This document shows positions 26,903-36,737 of a stretch of 64,000 nucleotides of DNA, one piece after another. This DNA comes from Gordonia sp. SL306. GTDB lineage: Bacteria > Actinomycetota > Actinomycetes > Mycobacteriales > Mycobacteriaceae. The stretch spans positions 3,348,001 to 3,412,000 of the forward strand of contig NZ_CP113063.1 in assembly GCF_026625785.1 (NCBI RefSeq), given 5' to 3'. The stretch's first letter is position 1; every line of letters begins with the position of its first letter. The notes under the pieces were generated by a model, which was not told the DNA's origin, did not search any database, and saw nothing but the letters and a program-made list of their open reading frames with translations. Position numbers and translations under genes: made by a program.

Positions 26903-28384
26903 ATGTCGATGCCGGCCGGCCCGCTGTCCGATCAGTACCAGCCCGATCCACGGCGCTGGAAGGCACTGGCAGTGTGCCTGGTGGTCGGCTTCATGACCCT
27001 GCTCGACGTCTCGATCGTGAACGTGGCACTGCCGTCGATCGAGAAGGGCCTCGGCGCGACGTCGGCCGACCTGTCGTGGGTGGTCTCCGGATATGCCCTG
27101 ACCTTCGGCCTCGTGCTGGTACCGGCAGGCCGCGTCGGGGACGCCCGGGGCCGCAAGACCACATTCCTCGTCGGATTGACGCTGTTCGTCCTCGCGTCGG
27201 CGGCGTGCGGACTCGCACCGGGCCCGGGCATGCTGGTCATCTCGCGGCTCATCCAGGGAGCCGCAGGCGGCATTCTCAGCCCCCAGGTGTCGGGACTCAT
27301 CCAGCTCCTGTTCCGAGGCGCCGAGCGGGGCCGGGCGTTCGGGATGTTCGCCGCGACCATCGGTATCTCGACCGCGGTCGGGCCGCTGCTCGGCGGCATC
27401 CTCATCCAGATCGGCGGTGAGGAGCACGGCTGGCGATGGGTGTTCTTCGTGAACGTGCCGATCGGCATCCTGGCCTTCATCGCGGCAGTCCGGCTGATAC
27501 CGGCCCGGCCGGTCGAGACCAAGCAGCCGCTGCGCGCATCGTCGTTCGACCCCATCGGGGTGCTGCTGCTCGGCGTCGGTGTCGTCGCGCTGATGCTGCC
27601 GCTCGTCCAGGAACAGCAGTGGGACGGTAATGGCAAGTGGCTGTTGCTGGTCGTCGCCGCGGTGCTCCTGACGGCCTTCGTGTGGTGGGAGCTGCACCAG
27701 GCGCGCCGGGGCCGTCAGCAACTCGTGGACCTCTCGTTGTTCTCGCTGCGGTCGTATTCGCTTGGCTGTGTCATCGCGCTCGTGTACTTCGCCGGTTTCA
27801 CCACCGTCTTCTTCATCTACACCCTCTATGTGCAGCAGGGACTGGGCTATTCGGCGCTGATGGCGGGTCTTGCCGTGACACCCTTCGCGCTCGGTTCCGC
27901 GGTGTCGGCAGGCATCGGCGGGAACATCGTCGGGAAGTTCGGCCGCAAGCTGGTCGTCTTCGGGCTGCTGCTCGTCGTCGTCGGCATGGTGGCGACCGTG
28001 ATCGCAGTTCACCTGGTGCCCGGCGACAACGTGGGCTACGCGGCCGCAGTCCCGTTGCTGGTGGCCGGCATCGGATCGGGGTTGGTGATCTCGCCGAACC
28101 TCACCCTGAGTCTCGACGAGGTCCCGGTGTCCAAGGCGGGCATCGCGGGTGGCGTTCTGCAGACCGGTCAGCGCATCGGCTCGGCCGCCGGTATCGCGGT
28201 GGTGGGAGCCGTGTTCTTCGCGCAGGTGGCGAGTACACACGGGGACTGGGCCAAGGCGTTCGAGCTCGGGCTGTCGACGGCGGCGCTGCTGGTGCTGGTC
28301 GCGCTGATCGTCGGGCTGGCCGACCAGTTCGCGGAGCGACGTGAGGTTGGAACGTCCCGCCGGCCGAGTGGTCCGAGGAGCTAG
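26903..28384 (+). CDS. MFS transporter, DHA2 (14-helix) drug exporter family
   Basis: 493-aa transporter with about 14 hydrophobic helices. DHA2 signatures: TLLDVSIVNVALPSIEKGLG (helix 1, motif D1), WVVSGYALTFGLVLVPAGRVGDARGRK (motif A) and GAAGGILSPQVSGLIQLLF. Export of drugs or lipids by proton antiport is the usual role, and substrate cannot be told. Divergent from the LacI gene. Ends just before a repeat cluster that separates it from the convergent rhamnose operon. Confidence 0.9.
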   Translation: MSMPAGPLSDQYQPDPRRWKALAVCLVVGFMTLLDVSIVNVALPSIEKGLGATSADLSWVVSGYALTFGLVLVPAGRVGDARGRKTTFLVGLTLFVLASAACGLAPGPGMLVISRLIQGAAGGILSPQVSGLIQLLFRGAERGRAFGMFAATIGISTAVGPLLGGILIQIGGEEHGWRWVFFVNVPIGILAFIAAVRLIPARPVETKQPLRASSFDPIGVLLLGVGVVALMLPLVQEQQWDGNGKWLLLVVAAVLLTAFVWWELHQARRGRQQLVDLSLFSLRSYSLGCVIALVYFAGFTTVFFIYTLYVQQGLGYSALMAGLAVTPFALGSAVSAGIGGNIVGKFGRKLVVFGLLLVVVGMVATVIAVHLVPGDNVGYAAAVPLLVAGIGSGLVISPNLTLSLDEVPVSKAGIAGGVLQTGQRIGSAAGIAVVGAVFFAQVASTHGDWAKAFELGLSTAALLVLVALIVGLADQFAERREVGTSRRPSGPRS

Positions 28385-28392
28385 TGCACGGC

Positions 28393-28545
28393 GTATCGAG
28401 GGTGCGGGGAGTCGGCCTAGGCCTCGATACGCTCCTCACTTCGTTCGTCGCTACTCGGCCGGCGGTGGGGTTCGTCGCTCTTCGGTCGGCGGAAGACCTG
28501 GTCGCTGTCCGAGCGGCGGTAGGGTTCGTCGCTATCCGAGCGCCA
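28393..28545. repeat. Hairpin plus tandem imperfect repeats at end of lldD
   Basis: A stem GTATCGAGG / CCTCGATAC (28393-28401, 28422-28430) is followed by four imperfect tandem units of about 27 bp. The units start near 28444 (TTCGTCGCTACTCGGCCGGC), 28471, 28499 and 28525. The last unit contains the lldD stop codon, so the repeats run into the 3' end of that gene. The units resemble those at 14324-14376. Confidence 0.7.
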
Positions 28546-29803
28546 CGGGCCGTGACCGGGGCACCAGGCGTTCCAACTGCGTCACGTGATCCGGCGTCAG
28601 TTCCTCGAGCGAGGCGACACCGAGAAGGCGCATGGTGCGCGCGATCTGCTCGGAGAGGATCTCGATCATCCGGTCGACGCCTGCCTCACCACCGGCCATC
28701 AGGCCGTACAGGTAGGCGCGCCCGACCAGGGTGAAGTCGGCACCGAGGGCGATGGCCGCGACGATGTCGGCACCGGAGGAGATGCCGGTGTCGAGGATGA
28801 TCTCGGTCCGCTCGCCGACCTCGCGCGCTACGTCGGGCAGCAGATGGAACGGTATCGGCGCCCGATCGAGCTGACGCCCACCGTGATTCGACAGCACGAT
28901 GCCGTCGACCCCCAGATCGGTGACGGCCTTGGCATCCTCGACGGTCTGGATGCCCTTGACCACCAGCTTGCCCGGCCACTGCGACTTGATCCACGCCAGG
29001 TCGTCGAAGGTGACAGTCGGGTCGAACATGGTGTCCAGCAGTTCGGCGACGGTTCCCGACCACCGGTCCAGCGACGCGAACGCCAACGGCTCGGTGGTGA
29101 GGAAGTCGATCCACCATTGCGGGCGCGGCAAGGCGTTGACCACGGTCTTGGCGGTCAGGGCAGGCGGGATCGACATGCCGTTGCGCTTGTCCCGCAGGCG
29201 TGCTCCGGCGACGGGGACGTCGACGGTCACCAGCAGCGTGTCGTAGCCGGCCTTGGCGGCGCGGTCGACCAGCGCCATGGACCGTTCGCGGTCCTTCCAC
29301 ATGTAGAGCTGGAACCAGTTGCGGCCGTGCGGGTTGGCGCTCTTGACGTCTTCGATCGACGCGGTACCCATCGTCGACAACGAGAACGGAATGCCTGCCC
29401 GCGCGGCCGCGCGCGCCCCGGCGTACTCACCCTCGGTCTGCATCATCCGGGTGAAACCGGTGGGGGCGATGCCGAACGGCAGCTCCGACCGATCACCGAG
29501 GATGGTGCAGCTCGTGTCGACCTTGGAGACGTCGCGCAGGATCGCCGGATGGAACTCGATGTCGCTGAACGCCTGACGGGCCCGGGCGATCGACAACTCG
29601 GCCTCGGCCGAACCGTCGGTGTAGTCGAACGCGGCCTTCGGCGTCCGTCTCTTGGCGATCGTCCGGAGGTCCTCGATGGTCAACGCCGCGTCGAGCCGAC
29701 GCTTCTTGGCATCGAACTGCGGCTTCTTGAACTGCATCAACGGTGCGAGATCGCGAGGCTTGGGAACTCGGCGCTTCATGGGGGAACTGCCCTGCATGGT
29801 CAT
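28532..29803 (-). CDS. lldD: FMN-dependent L-lactate dehydrogenase (LldD type)
   Basis: 423-aa alpha-hydroxy-acid oxidase family enzyme. ATG at 29803, overlapping the rhaB stop by ATGA (a second ATG two codons on has equal merit). FMN/substrate features: [33 protein letters not shown], the catalytic-His loop [14 protein letters not shown], and the C-terminal [25 protein letters not shown]. It oxidises L-lactate to pyruvate. At the end of a rhamnose operon it makes sense: RhaD cleavage gives L-lactaldehyde, the fused dehydrogenase gives L-lactate, and LldD feeds it to central metabolism. The long open frame upstream (to 30781) overlaps rhaB and was rejected. Confidence 0.92.
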   Translation of the reverse strand: MTMQGSSPMKRRVPKPRDLAPLMQFKKPQFDAKKRRLDAALTIEDLRTIAKRRTPKAAFDYTDGSAEAELSIARARQAFSDIEFHPAILRDVSKVDTSCTILGDRSELPFGIAPTGFTRMMQTEGEYAGARAAARAGIPFSLSTMGTASIEDVKSANPHGRNWFQLYMWKDRERSMALVDRAAKAGYDTLLVTVDVPVAGARLRDKRNGMSIPPALTAKTVVNALPRPQWWIDFLTTEPLAFASLDRWSGTVAELLDTMFDPTVTFDDLAWIKSQWPGKLVVKGIQTVEDAKAVTDLGVDGIVLSNHGGRQLDRAPIPFHLLPDVAREVGERTEIILDTGISSGADIVAAIALGADFTLVGRAYLYGLMAGGEAGVDRMIEILSEQIARTMRLLGVASLEELTPDHVTQLERLVPRSRPVALG

Positions 29804-31287
29804 GCCTTTCCTGCTCCGACCGCAGCGTGGTGACGCGTGCTGCGGGAACGTCGGGGTGCGTAGTGTTGCGGCGGGAACCGGTCGGCGACGATGGTCCGCA
29901 TCGCCTCCAGGTCGCCATCGATCAGATCGTGGGCTCGCGCGGTGATCAGCACGTTGCCCAGGGCGGTGGCCTCCACCGGCCCGGCCTGCACGGGCAGGCC
30001 CAGTCGGTCGGCGGTGAGCTGGCACAGCAGTCGGTTCTGCGAACCACCGCCCACCATGTGCACGGTGCGGACATCCTTCCTCGACAGCTCGGCCGCGGTG
30101 CGCACGCTGTGGGCGAATGCGGCGGCGAGGCTCTCGACGATGGCGCGCACCATCTCCGGACGCGTCATCGGTGGTTGCATGCCACGCTCGGCGTACCAGT
30201 CGCGGATGCGGCCCGGCATGTCTCCCGGTGGAAGGAACCGCGCGTCGTCGGTGTCGAAGACCTCGAACCCAGAGGTGACCTCGGCTGCCTGGGCCAGCAG
30301 CTCCGCGAGATCGGCACGGTAGCCGTCGCGCTGATACTGCCGGACCGTCTCGCTGAGCAACCACAATCCCATCACGTTGTGCAGGTAGCGGATTCGGCCG
30401 TCGGCACCGACCTCGTTGGTGAAGTTGGCCTTCCAGCCGGCCCGGGAGACCTCCGGTGCCTCGAGTTCCACACCTACGAGACCCCAGGTGCCGCACGAGA
30501 TGTACGCCGCCGACGACGGATCCATCGGGATCGCCGCCACCGCCGACGCGGTGTCGTGGGAGGCGACCGCGGTGACGTGCGGACGCTCGACGAGGCCGAG
30601 GCGATCGGCGACATCGGTGAGCAGCGGGCCCTGATCGGTCCCGGTCTCGACGATGTCGGGGAACAATCCGACGGGGAGGGCGAGCCGCTCCATCATCGCA
30701 ACGTCCCACTCGCCGTTGATGCCGAGCAGACCGGTGGTCGACGCGTTGGTGCGTTCGGTGCCGCGTCGGCCGGTGAGCCAATAGGTGATCAGGTCGGGGA
30801 TCAGCAGGGCGCTGTCGGCCTCGTCGAGCAGACCGTCCCGATTCTCCGCCGCCAGTTGATAGACGGTGGTGAAGGGGAGGAACTGCAGGCCGTTACGGAG
30901 ATACAGGTCCACCGGCCCGAGTTCGGCGTGCACCGCCTCGACGCCGTCGGTGGTCCGCGCATCCCGATAGTGATGCGGCAGACCCAGCATGCGCCCCTCA
31001 CGCAGGAGTGCATAGTCGACCGCCCACGAGTCGACGCCGATACCGACCAGATTGTCGGACTGGCGGCCCGCCTCCGCGAGCCCGGCACAGGCGTCGCGGA
31101 ACAGGCCGGGCAGATCCCAGTGCAGCGCCGTGCGATTCCCGTTCCAGATCTGGACCGGACCATTGTCGAATCGCGCGACCTGTTCGAGTTCCAGCCGACC
31201 CTGCGAGATGTCGGCGAGCATCACGCGTCCGCTGGTCGCGCCCAGGTCGATCGCGGCGACCTGGGCGGACCGTGATGAGCGGCTCAT
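29800..31287 (-). CDS. rhaB: Rhamnulokinase RhaB
   Basis: 495-aa FGGY-family carbohydrate kinase phosphorylating L-rhamnulose at O1. The ATP phosphate-1 motif is [16 protein letters not shown]. The FGGY core includes [15 protein letters not shown] with the catalytic Asp, [26 protein letters not shown] and [23 protein letters not shown] (adenosine region). All match rhamnulokinases. ATG at 31287 overlaps the rhaD stop by 4 bp. Confidence 0.94.
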   Translation of the reverse strand: MSRSSRSAQVAAIDLGATSGRVMLADISQGRLELEQVARFDNGPVQIWNGNRTALHWDLPGLFRDACAGLAEAGRQSDNLVGIGVDSWAVDYALLREGRMLGLPHHYRDARTTDGVEAVHAELGPVDLYLRNGLQFLPFTTVYQLAAENRDGLLDEADSALLIPDLITYWLTGRRGTERTNASTTGLLGINGEWDVAMMERLALPVGLFPDIVETGTDQGPLLTDVADRLGLVERPHVTAVASHDTASAVAAIPMDPSSAAYISCGTWGLVGVELEAPEVSRAGWKANFTNEVGADGRIRYLHNVMGLWLLSETVRQYQRDGYRADLAELLAQAAEVTSGFEVFDTDDARFLPPGDMPGRIRDWYAERGMQPPMTRPEMVRAIVESLAAAFAHSVRTAAELSRKDVRTVHMVGGGSQNRLLCQLTADRLGLPVQAGPVEATALGNVLITARAHDLIDGDLEAMRTIVADRFPPQHYAPRRSRSTRHHAAVGAGKA

Positions 31288-33320
31288 CGCAGGAACGCTG
31301 CAGCGACCCCCGCGTCCACCGGCACGTGCAGGCCGGTGGTGTGGGAGAAGTCGGAGGTGCAGAGGGCGAATGCGGCATTGGCGATGTTCTCCGGCAACAC
31401 CTCTCGCTTCAGGAGTGTGCGCTGCGCGTAGAACTTGCCCAGGTCCTTCTCCTCGACGCCGTAGACCGCGGCACGCTGTGCGCCCCAGCCGCCGGCGAAG
31501 ATGCCCGAACCGCGCACCACGCCATCGGGATTGATGCCGTTGACCTTGACGCCGTGCTCACCGAGCTCGGCGGCCAGCAGCCGCACCTGGTGGGCTTGGT
31601 CGGCCTTGGTGGCCGAGTACGCGATGTTGTTGGGTCCGGCGAACACCGAGTTCTTCGACGAGATGTAGAGGATGTCGCCGCCGAGCTTCTGATCGATCAG
31701 GGCGCGTGCCGCGGCCTTCGACACCAGGAACGAACCTCGTGCCATCACGTTGTGCTGGAGATCCCAGTCGGCAGCGGTGGTGTCCAGCAACGACTTCGAC
31801 AGCGAGAGGCCGGCGTTGTTCACCACGAGGTCGATGCCGCCGAACGCCAGCACGGTCGCATCGATCGCAGCCTGGACGGCGGCTTCGTCGGTGACGTCCG
31901 CTGCCACGCCGATTGCGACGTCGGTGGAACCGATCTCGTCGGCCGCGGCCTGCGCCTTCTCGACATCGAGGTCGGCGATCACGACGCAGGCGCCTTCGGC
32001 GGCCAGACGCCGGGCGATGGCCTTGCCGATTCCCGATGCTGCGCCGGTCACCAGCGCGATGCGGGTCGCGAGGGGCTTCGGCTCGGGCATCCGCGCGAGC
32101 TTGGCCTCTTCCAGAGCCCAGTACTCGATGCGGAACTTCTCCGTCTCGTCGATGGGCGCGTAGCTCGAGACCGCTTCGGCGCCACGCATGACGTTGATGG
32201 CGTTGAGGTAGAACTCGCCTGCCACTCGTGCGGTCTGCTTGTCCTTGCCGAAGCTGAACATCCCGACGCCGGGGACGAGCACGATCGCGGGGTCGGCACC
32301 CCGCATGGCCGGGCTGTCGGGGGTGGCGTGGCGTTCGTAGTAGCCGCGGTAGTCGGCGCGGTAGGCCTCATGCAGTTCGGCGAGCCGTTCCTTGCACTCC
32401 TCGACAGTGGCGGTGGGTGGGAGATCGAGCACCAGCGGCTTGACCTTGGTACGCAAGAAATGGTCCGGGCAGCTGGTGCCGAGTTCGGCCAGGCGCGGAT
32501 GCTCCTCGGCGGCGAGGAACTCCAGCACCGGGTCGACGTCGGTGAAGTGGCCGACCTGTGGGCGGTCCATCGACGCGAGACCGCGGATGAACGGTGCGAG
32601 GGCGGCCGCCTTGGTCCGACGCTCGTCGGCAGGCAGCGCGCTGTACCCGTCGAGCTCCCGACCGAACGGCTGCGGGCGACCGTTGGCGTCGATGTACTGC
32701 TCGGCGGTCTGGATGATCTCCAGCGAGTTGGCCTGCGCCTCCTCGGAGGTGTCGCCCCACGCGGTGATGCCGTGACCGCCCAGGATGGCTCCGATGGCCT
32801 GCGGATTGGCCGTCTTGATGGCGGAGATGTCGAGTCCGAGCTGGAAGCCGGGACGACGCCATGGAACCCACACGACGCGGTCCCCGAAGATCTTCTGCGT
32901 CAACACCTCACCGTCGGACGACGTCGCGATCGCGATGCCGGAGTCGGGGTGGAGGTGGTCGACGTGGGCAGCGTCGACGAGACCGTGCATCGCGGTGTCG
33001 ATCGACGGTGCGGCGCCGCCCTTGCCGTGCAGGCAGTAGTCGAAGGCGGCGACCATCTCGTCCTCGCGGTCGAGCCCGGGGTAGACGTCGACGAGGGCAC
33101 GCATACGGTCGAGGCGCAGTACGGCCAGGCCCTTTTCGGTCAGCGTGCCCAGGTCGCCGCCGGAGCCCTTCACCCACAGGAGGTCGACGTTCTCACCCGT
33201 GACGGGGTCGGTGTCGGTGCCCTTGGCGGAGGTGTTGCCGCCGGCGTAGTTGGTGTTCTTGGGGTCGGAGCCGAGCCGGTTGGATCGCGCGATCAGCGCG
33301 GCAACTGTCGGGTTGGTCAT
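31284..33320 (-). CDS. rhaD: Bifunctional rhamnulose-1-phosphate aldolase / lactaldehyde (SDR) dehydrogenase
   Basis: 678-aa fusion. The N-terminal class II aldolase domain (about 1-400) has metal-binding HVDHLHPDSGIAIAT and LGGHGITAWG and splits rhamnulose-1-P into DHAP and L-lactaldehyde. The C-terminal SDR domain (about 425-678) has TGAASGIGKAIA, NNAG and YSATKADQAHQ (Tyr/Lys) and is thought to oxidise lactaldehyde. The fusion is a known type (RhaD_aldol-ADH). ATG at 33320 with GAGGAG 8-9 bases before. 44 bp separate it from rhaI upstream. Confidence 0.94.
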   Translation of the reverse strand: MTNPTVAALIARSNRLGSDPKNTNYAGGNTSAKGTDTDPVTGENVDLLWVKGSGGDLGTLTEKGLAVLRLDRMRALVDVYPGLDREDEMVAAFDYCLHGKGGAAPSIDTAMHGLVDAAHVDHLHPDSGIAIATSSDGEVLTQKIFGDRVVWVPWRRPGFQLGLDISAIKTANPQAIGAILGGHGITAWGDTSEEAQANSLEIIQTAEQYIDANGRPQPFGRELDGYSALPADERRTKAAALAPFIRGLASMDRPQVGHFTDVDPVLEFLAAEEHPRLAELGTSCPDHFLRTKVKPLVLDLPPTATVEECKERLAELHEAYRADYRGYYERHATPDSPAMRGADPAIVLVPGVGMFSFGKDKQTARVAGEFYLNAINVMRGAEAVSSYAPIDETEKFRIEYWALEEAKLARMPEPKPLATRIALVTGAASGIGKAIARRLAAEGACVVIADLDVEKAQAAADEIGSTDVAIGVAADVTDEAAVQAAIDATVLAFGGIDLVVNNAGLSLSKSLLDTTAADWDLQHNVMARGSFLVSKAAARALIDQKLGGDILYISSKNSVFAGPNNIAYSATKADQAHQVRLLAAELGEHGVKVNGINPDGVVRGSGIFAGGWGAQRAAVYGVEEKDLGKFYAQRTLLKREVLPENIANAAFALCTSDFSHTTGLHVPVDAGVAAAFLR

Positions 33321-33364
33321 GAGGGGTTCTCCTCGGAATCAGAAGGTGTCGGTGTCGGGAGAGG

Positions 33365-34525
33365 TCAGGCGCCCCAGGAGGACTGCGTGCCGCCGATTCG
33401 CTCCTCGGCGATCTGTGCGGCGTGGCCGGACGCGGCGTAGGCCGCCATCGGGTCGGCGGGTAGCCCGCGTGCCTCGCGACGCTCGGCGAGCATCGGGCGG
33501 ACATCGGTGTAGAAGGCGTCCATCATGATCGCGTTGGCGCCCAGTACGTCTCCGGACTCCTGGGCCGCGGTCAGGGCGTCGGTGTCGACGAGGAGGGCAC
33601 GTGCCGTCATCTCCTGGACGTTGAGGACCGAGCGGATCTGGCCGGGGATCTTCTCCTCGACGTTGTGGCACTGGTCGAGCATCAGTGCGACCGGCGAGCC
33701 CGTGTCGAGGCCACCGCCGCGGATGACCTCGAAGAGGATCCGGAAGAGCTGGAACGGATCCGCGGCACCGACGATCAGGTCGTCGTCGGCATAGAAGCGG
33801 GAGTTGAAGTCGAACGAGCCGAGTTTCCCGAGGCGCAGTAACTGCGCCACGATGAACTCGATGTTGGTTCCCGGCGCGTGGTGTCCGGTGTCGAGGCAGA
33901 CCATCGCACGCTCACCGAGGGCGGAGACCTGCGCATACGACGTTCCCCAATCCGGGACGTCGGTCATGTACATGGCCGGCTCGAAGAACTTGTACTCCAA
34001 CACGAGTCGCTGATCGTCGCCGATGTGCTGGTAGATGGTCGCGAGCGACTCGGCCAGGCGATCCTGACGTCCGCGGATGTCGCCCTGCCCTGGGTAGTTG
34101 GTACCGTCCGCGAGCCAGATCTTGAGGTCGCGCGAACCGGTCTCGTTCATCACGTCGATGCAGGCGATGTGATGATCGATGGCCTTCTGCCGCACCGTCT
34201 TGTCGGTGTGGGTGAGGCTGCCGAACTTGTAGTCGTCGTCCTGGAAGGTGTTGGAGTTGACCGTGCCCAGGCGGACGCCGAGATCTTCGGCGTGGGCGCC
34301 GAGGGCGCGGTAATCGTCGACGGTGTCCCACGGGATGTGCAGCGCGACGGTCGGTGCCAGGCCGGTGAGCTCGTGGACCTTGGCGGCATCGGCGATCTTC
34401 TCACCGACTGTGCGCGGGGTGCCCGGGGTGCCGAACACCTTGAACCGGGTGCCGGAGTTGCCGAATGCCCAGGAGGGGAGTTCGATCTCGAGGTTGTCGA
34501 GGATCGTCTCGTCAAAGGTGGTCAT
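33365..34525 (-). CDS. rhaI: L-rhamnose isomerase
   Basis: 386-aa isomerase of the RhaI/Pseudomonas stutzeri type, a TIM barrel converting L-rhamnose to L-rhamnulose. Visible conserved parts: VALHIPWDTVDDYRALG, VNSNTFQDDDYKFGSLTH, KIWLADGTNYPGQGD, VLEYKFFEPAMY (metal Glu), CLDTGHHAPGTNIEFI (metal Asp/His) and GSFDFNSRFYADDDLIVG. ATG at 34525; a start three codons upstream lacks a spaced ribosome site. A LacI-like site lies 71 bp upstream in the gap to the transporter gene. Confidence 0.95.
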   Translation of the reverse strand: MTTFDETILDNLEIELPSWAFGNSGTRFKVFGTPGTPRTVGEKIADAAKVHELTGLAPTVALHIPWDTVDDYRALGAHAEDLGVRLGTVNSNTFQDDDYKFGSLTHTDKTVRQKAIDHHIACIDVMNETGSRDLKIWLADGTNYPGQGDIRGRQDRLAESLATIYQHIGDDQRLVLEYKFFEPAMYMTDVPDWGTSYAQVSALGERAMVCLDTGHHAPGTNIEFIVAQLLRLGKLGSFDFNSRFYADDDLIVGAADPFQLFRILFEVIRGGGLDTGSPVALMLDQCHNVEEKIPGQIRSVLNVQEMTARALLVDTDALTAAQESGDVLGANAIMMDAFYTDVRPMLAERREARGLPADPMAAYAASGHAAQIAEERIGGTQSSWGA

Positions 34526-34595
34526 GAGGAACATCTTTCGGTTGTGGTTCCCCGCCGCCGACGTGGCGGGGGAGTCGCCGGCGGCGGGGAGGTGT

Positions 34596-34609
34596 GTGAA
34601 TCGTTTCAA
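34596..34609. promoter_or_regulatory. LacI-type operator upstream of rhaI
   Basis: GTGAATCGTTTCAA differs from TTGAAACGTTTCAA (36514-36527) at two bases. It lies in the 94-bp gap between the MFS transporter and rhaI, suggesting an internal regulated promoter. Confidence 0.65.
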
Positions 34610-34619
34610 TCGAGGCAGG

Positions 34620-35984
34620 TCAGGCGGAGGTGCGGCTCGGTTCTGCCACCGAGATGTCGTGGGTCGTCGGTGCAGCGGGTGCATCCTCCACGAGCTCGGG
34701 GGACACGGGCGCCCCGTAGCGCTCGGCCTCGATCTGCTGGAGGGTCTTGCCCTGCGTCTTGGGCGCCCAGATGGCACCGATGACCAGTGCGATGGTCAGC
34801 AGGCCGACGAGGAGGGTGCCGACGGTGGTGAGTCCGGTGGCGGCGAGCATCGTGGGGAAGAAGTAACTCAGGAGACCGGTGGCGCAGCGGCAGACGAAGA
34901 ACATCACGCCCTGGGCGCTGGCCCGGTACGGAGTTGCGAACATCTCACTCGCCCAGAGGCTGTAGAACGCTTGAGCACCGATACCTGAGGACACACCCCA
35001 CAGGATCGCGAAGATCAGCATGGTCGCGATACCGCTGTCGGTGAACGCGACCAGCACGATCCAGGCGACGATGCCGAGGGCTGCGCCGAACACATAGAGG
35101 GCCTTCTGCGAGACGCGGTCGGCGTACCGCATGAAGCCGAAGTACGTGGCGAGCACGGTGCAACCCCAGACCAGCACCTGCAGAAGGTTCTGCTGGACGG
35201 CGCTCTCGAGACCTGCGGTCTCGTAGACGCGCGGCATGAAGATGCCTGCCTGGCCGGCGACGGTGTTCCAGAACAGGTAGATGCCGCCGAGGAACAGCAG
35301 CGCCATGATGTTGACCTTCTTGGAGAAGAGGCCCTTCACGCCGCGTGCGCCGACCGACGAGTTGAGCTGCCGTGTCTCGTCGACAGCCTCGTCCTGCCAG
35401 ATCTTCGACTCGTGCAGACCCTGGCGAATCCACCAGACCACCGCGGCCACGACGAACAGGTGGAGGAAGATGAGGCGCGATCCCCACAGTCCGAGCGGTG
35501 CGAGCGCTGCGGCGAGGGCGAAACCGATCAGCGGCCCCACGGACCAGGCCAGCTGCGCCGTGCCGACATGTTTCGCACGTTCGACTGATGGCGCCTGTTC
35601 GGCGATGTAGGTCCACGACGCCGGGACGCCCGCGCCGACTGCGAGGCCGGTGATGACGAAGCCGGCGAGGAGCATGCCGAAGTTCAGTGCGAACGCGGCC
35701 AGCAGCACACCGGCCATGTAGACGAGCAGGTCGTAGGTGTAGATCGCCTTACGTCCGAAACGGTCGCAGAGGGGGCCACCCACGGCGGCCCCGACAGCAG
35801 CGCCGAAGGCGTTGGCGCTCAACGCCGCGAGCAAGCCGACGGCGAAGTTGCTGATGCCGAACTGGTCCTGCCAGAACGTCAGGCTGGTCGCGATCGCGAT
35901 GATGGAGCCGGCCTCGATGTAGTTCGACATGGCGACCGAGATGGTCGCCCGCCAGCCGGTGGTGGAGCGCGCTCCTACTTTCAT
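34620..35984 (-). CDS. MFS sugar transporter, probable L-rhamnose importer
   Basis: 454-aa major facilitator protein with 12 predicted helices. Motif A-type loop is GGPLCDRFGRKAIYTYD, and a second is in GFMRYADRVSQK after the central loop. Sugar-porter/SP-like features include GVPASWTYIAEQAP and the C-terminal AIWAPKTQGKTLQQIEAERYG (PxTxGxxLxxIE, typical of sugar porters). Position between the mutarotase and isomerase genes makes L-rhamnose the likely cargo. ATG at 35984, 91 bp after rhaM. Confidence 0.88.
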   Translation of the reverse strand: MKVGARSTTGWRATISVAMSNYIEAGSIIAIATSLTFWQDQFGISNFAVGLLAALSANAFGAAVGAAVGGPLCDRFGRKAIYTYDLLVYMAGVLLAAFALNFGMLLAGFVITGLAVGAGVPASWTYIAEQAPSVERAKHVGTAQLAWSVGPLIGFALAAALAPLGLWGSRLIFLHLFVVAAVVWWIRQGLHESKIWQDEAVDETRQLNSSVGARGVKGLFSKKVNIMALLFLGGIYLFWNTVAGQAGIFMPRVYETAGLESAVQQNLLQVLVWGCTVLATYFGFMRYADRVSQKALYVFGAALGIVAWIVLVAFTDSGIATMLIFAILWGVSSGIGAQAFYSLWASEMFATPYRASAQGVMFFVCRCATGLLSYFFPTMLAATGLTTVGTLLVGLLTIALVIGAIWAPKTQGKTLQQIEAERYGAPVSPELVEDAPAAPTTHDISVAEPSRTSA

Positions 35985-36075
35985 GGTGCTTCCTTGCGTC
36001 GGGTCTCAGTACAGAGGGTGGGGATCGAGGAGGTCAAGCCGGGTGTCGTCGATGTGGGGGCTCCCGTCCGGTGCG

Positions 36076-36435
36076 TCAGGCGAGGTGGAAATACTCCACG
36101 AGCTCGGTGCGGATGGTGTCAGGGTTGGCGCCGGGCGTTCCGTCGTCGCCCGGCGGGGTGCTCGGCGGGCGGAAGAACTCCGACATCTGGGCCTGCCAGC
36201 GGGCGTTGACCTCGGTGGCCTCCATCGCGGCGGTCGCCGCGGCGAAGTCGTCGGTCTCGAGATAGCCGACCACCATGCCGTCCTCGGGCCGCAGGAACAA
36301 CGAGTAGTTGCGCCAACCGCTCGCACGCAGGGCGTCGAGCATCTCGGGCCAGACCTCGGTGTGGGCCTCGAGGTAGTCGTCGACCCGCTCGGGACGTAAG
36401 TGCAAGAGGAAGCACACCCGCTGTGGGTCGCTCAT
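36076..36435 (-). CDS. rhaM: L-rhamnose mutarotase
   Basis: 119-aa protein of the RhaM/RhaU (YiiL) family interconverting rhamnose anomers. Conserved: CFLLHLRPERVDDYLEAHTEVWPEML (catalytic His), NYSLFLRPEDGMVVGYLETDDF (active-site Tyr) and WQAQMSEFF. ATG at 36435 with a strong GGAGGAG five bases upstream. First gene of the rhamnose operon. A very long in-frame upstream extension is a shadow of the promoter region and the acyl-CoA dehydrogenase gene. Confidence 0.94.
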   Translation of the reverse strand: MSDPQRVCFLLHLRPERVDDYLEAHTEVWPEMLDALRASGWRNYSLFLRPEDGMVVGYLETDDFAAATAAMEATEVNARWQAQMSEFFRPPSTPPGDDGTPGANPDTIRTELVEYFHLA

Positions 36436-36513
36436 GACATCTCCTCCGGTCTCTGGGCGAACGTTTCGTCCTGCTCCGATCGAGCTTGTTTGCAGACTGT
36501 GCTGAATCATGGT

Positions 36514-36527
36514 TTGAAACGTTTCAA
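36514..36527. promoter_or_regulatory. LacI-type operator of the rhamnose operon
   Basis: TTGAAACGTTTCAA is a perfect 14-bp palindrome with the central CG typical of LacI-family operators, 78 bp upstream of rhaM. A weaker half-related sequence CGAACGTTTCG is at 36458-36468. Confidence 0.8.
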
Positions 36528-36649
36528 TTTGTGATTGCGGCAACATTAGACCGGGCGATGTGAGTGAGTCAAGGCGGGTGTGGAGAAAGTGAGGTCGGGA
36601 GGCCTCGGGGTCACAGGGTGTCGCGTGTCGAACAGCAGGCCGCGGGTGC

Positions 36650-36707
36650 GCTCGGCTCACGCGGGTCGTCGACCACTCGCGAGAGCCGAGCAGACCTGCG
36701 TGAGCCG
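36650..36707. terminator. Alternative stem-loops after acyl-CoA dehydrogenase cluster
   Basis: Two competing stems share this segment: GCTCGGCTC/GAGCCGAGC (36650-36658 and 36683-36691) and CGGCTCACGC/GCGTGAGCCG (36653-36662 and 36698-36707). They lie 31 bp beyond the minus-strand cluster end at 36738. Probable terminator, or an attenuator-like switch. The remaining part of 36436-36737 holds only the rhaM promoter and operator. Confidence 0.5.
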
Positions 36708-36737
36708 AAGCGCGGCCGGTCGCAGGGTCGGGGGCTC

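Noticed and set aside
31008..33440. 810-codon open frame antisense to rhaB/rhaD
   Set aside because: Antisense shadow of the rhamnose genes with low-complexity Arg/Gly/Val sequence and no domain.
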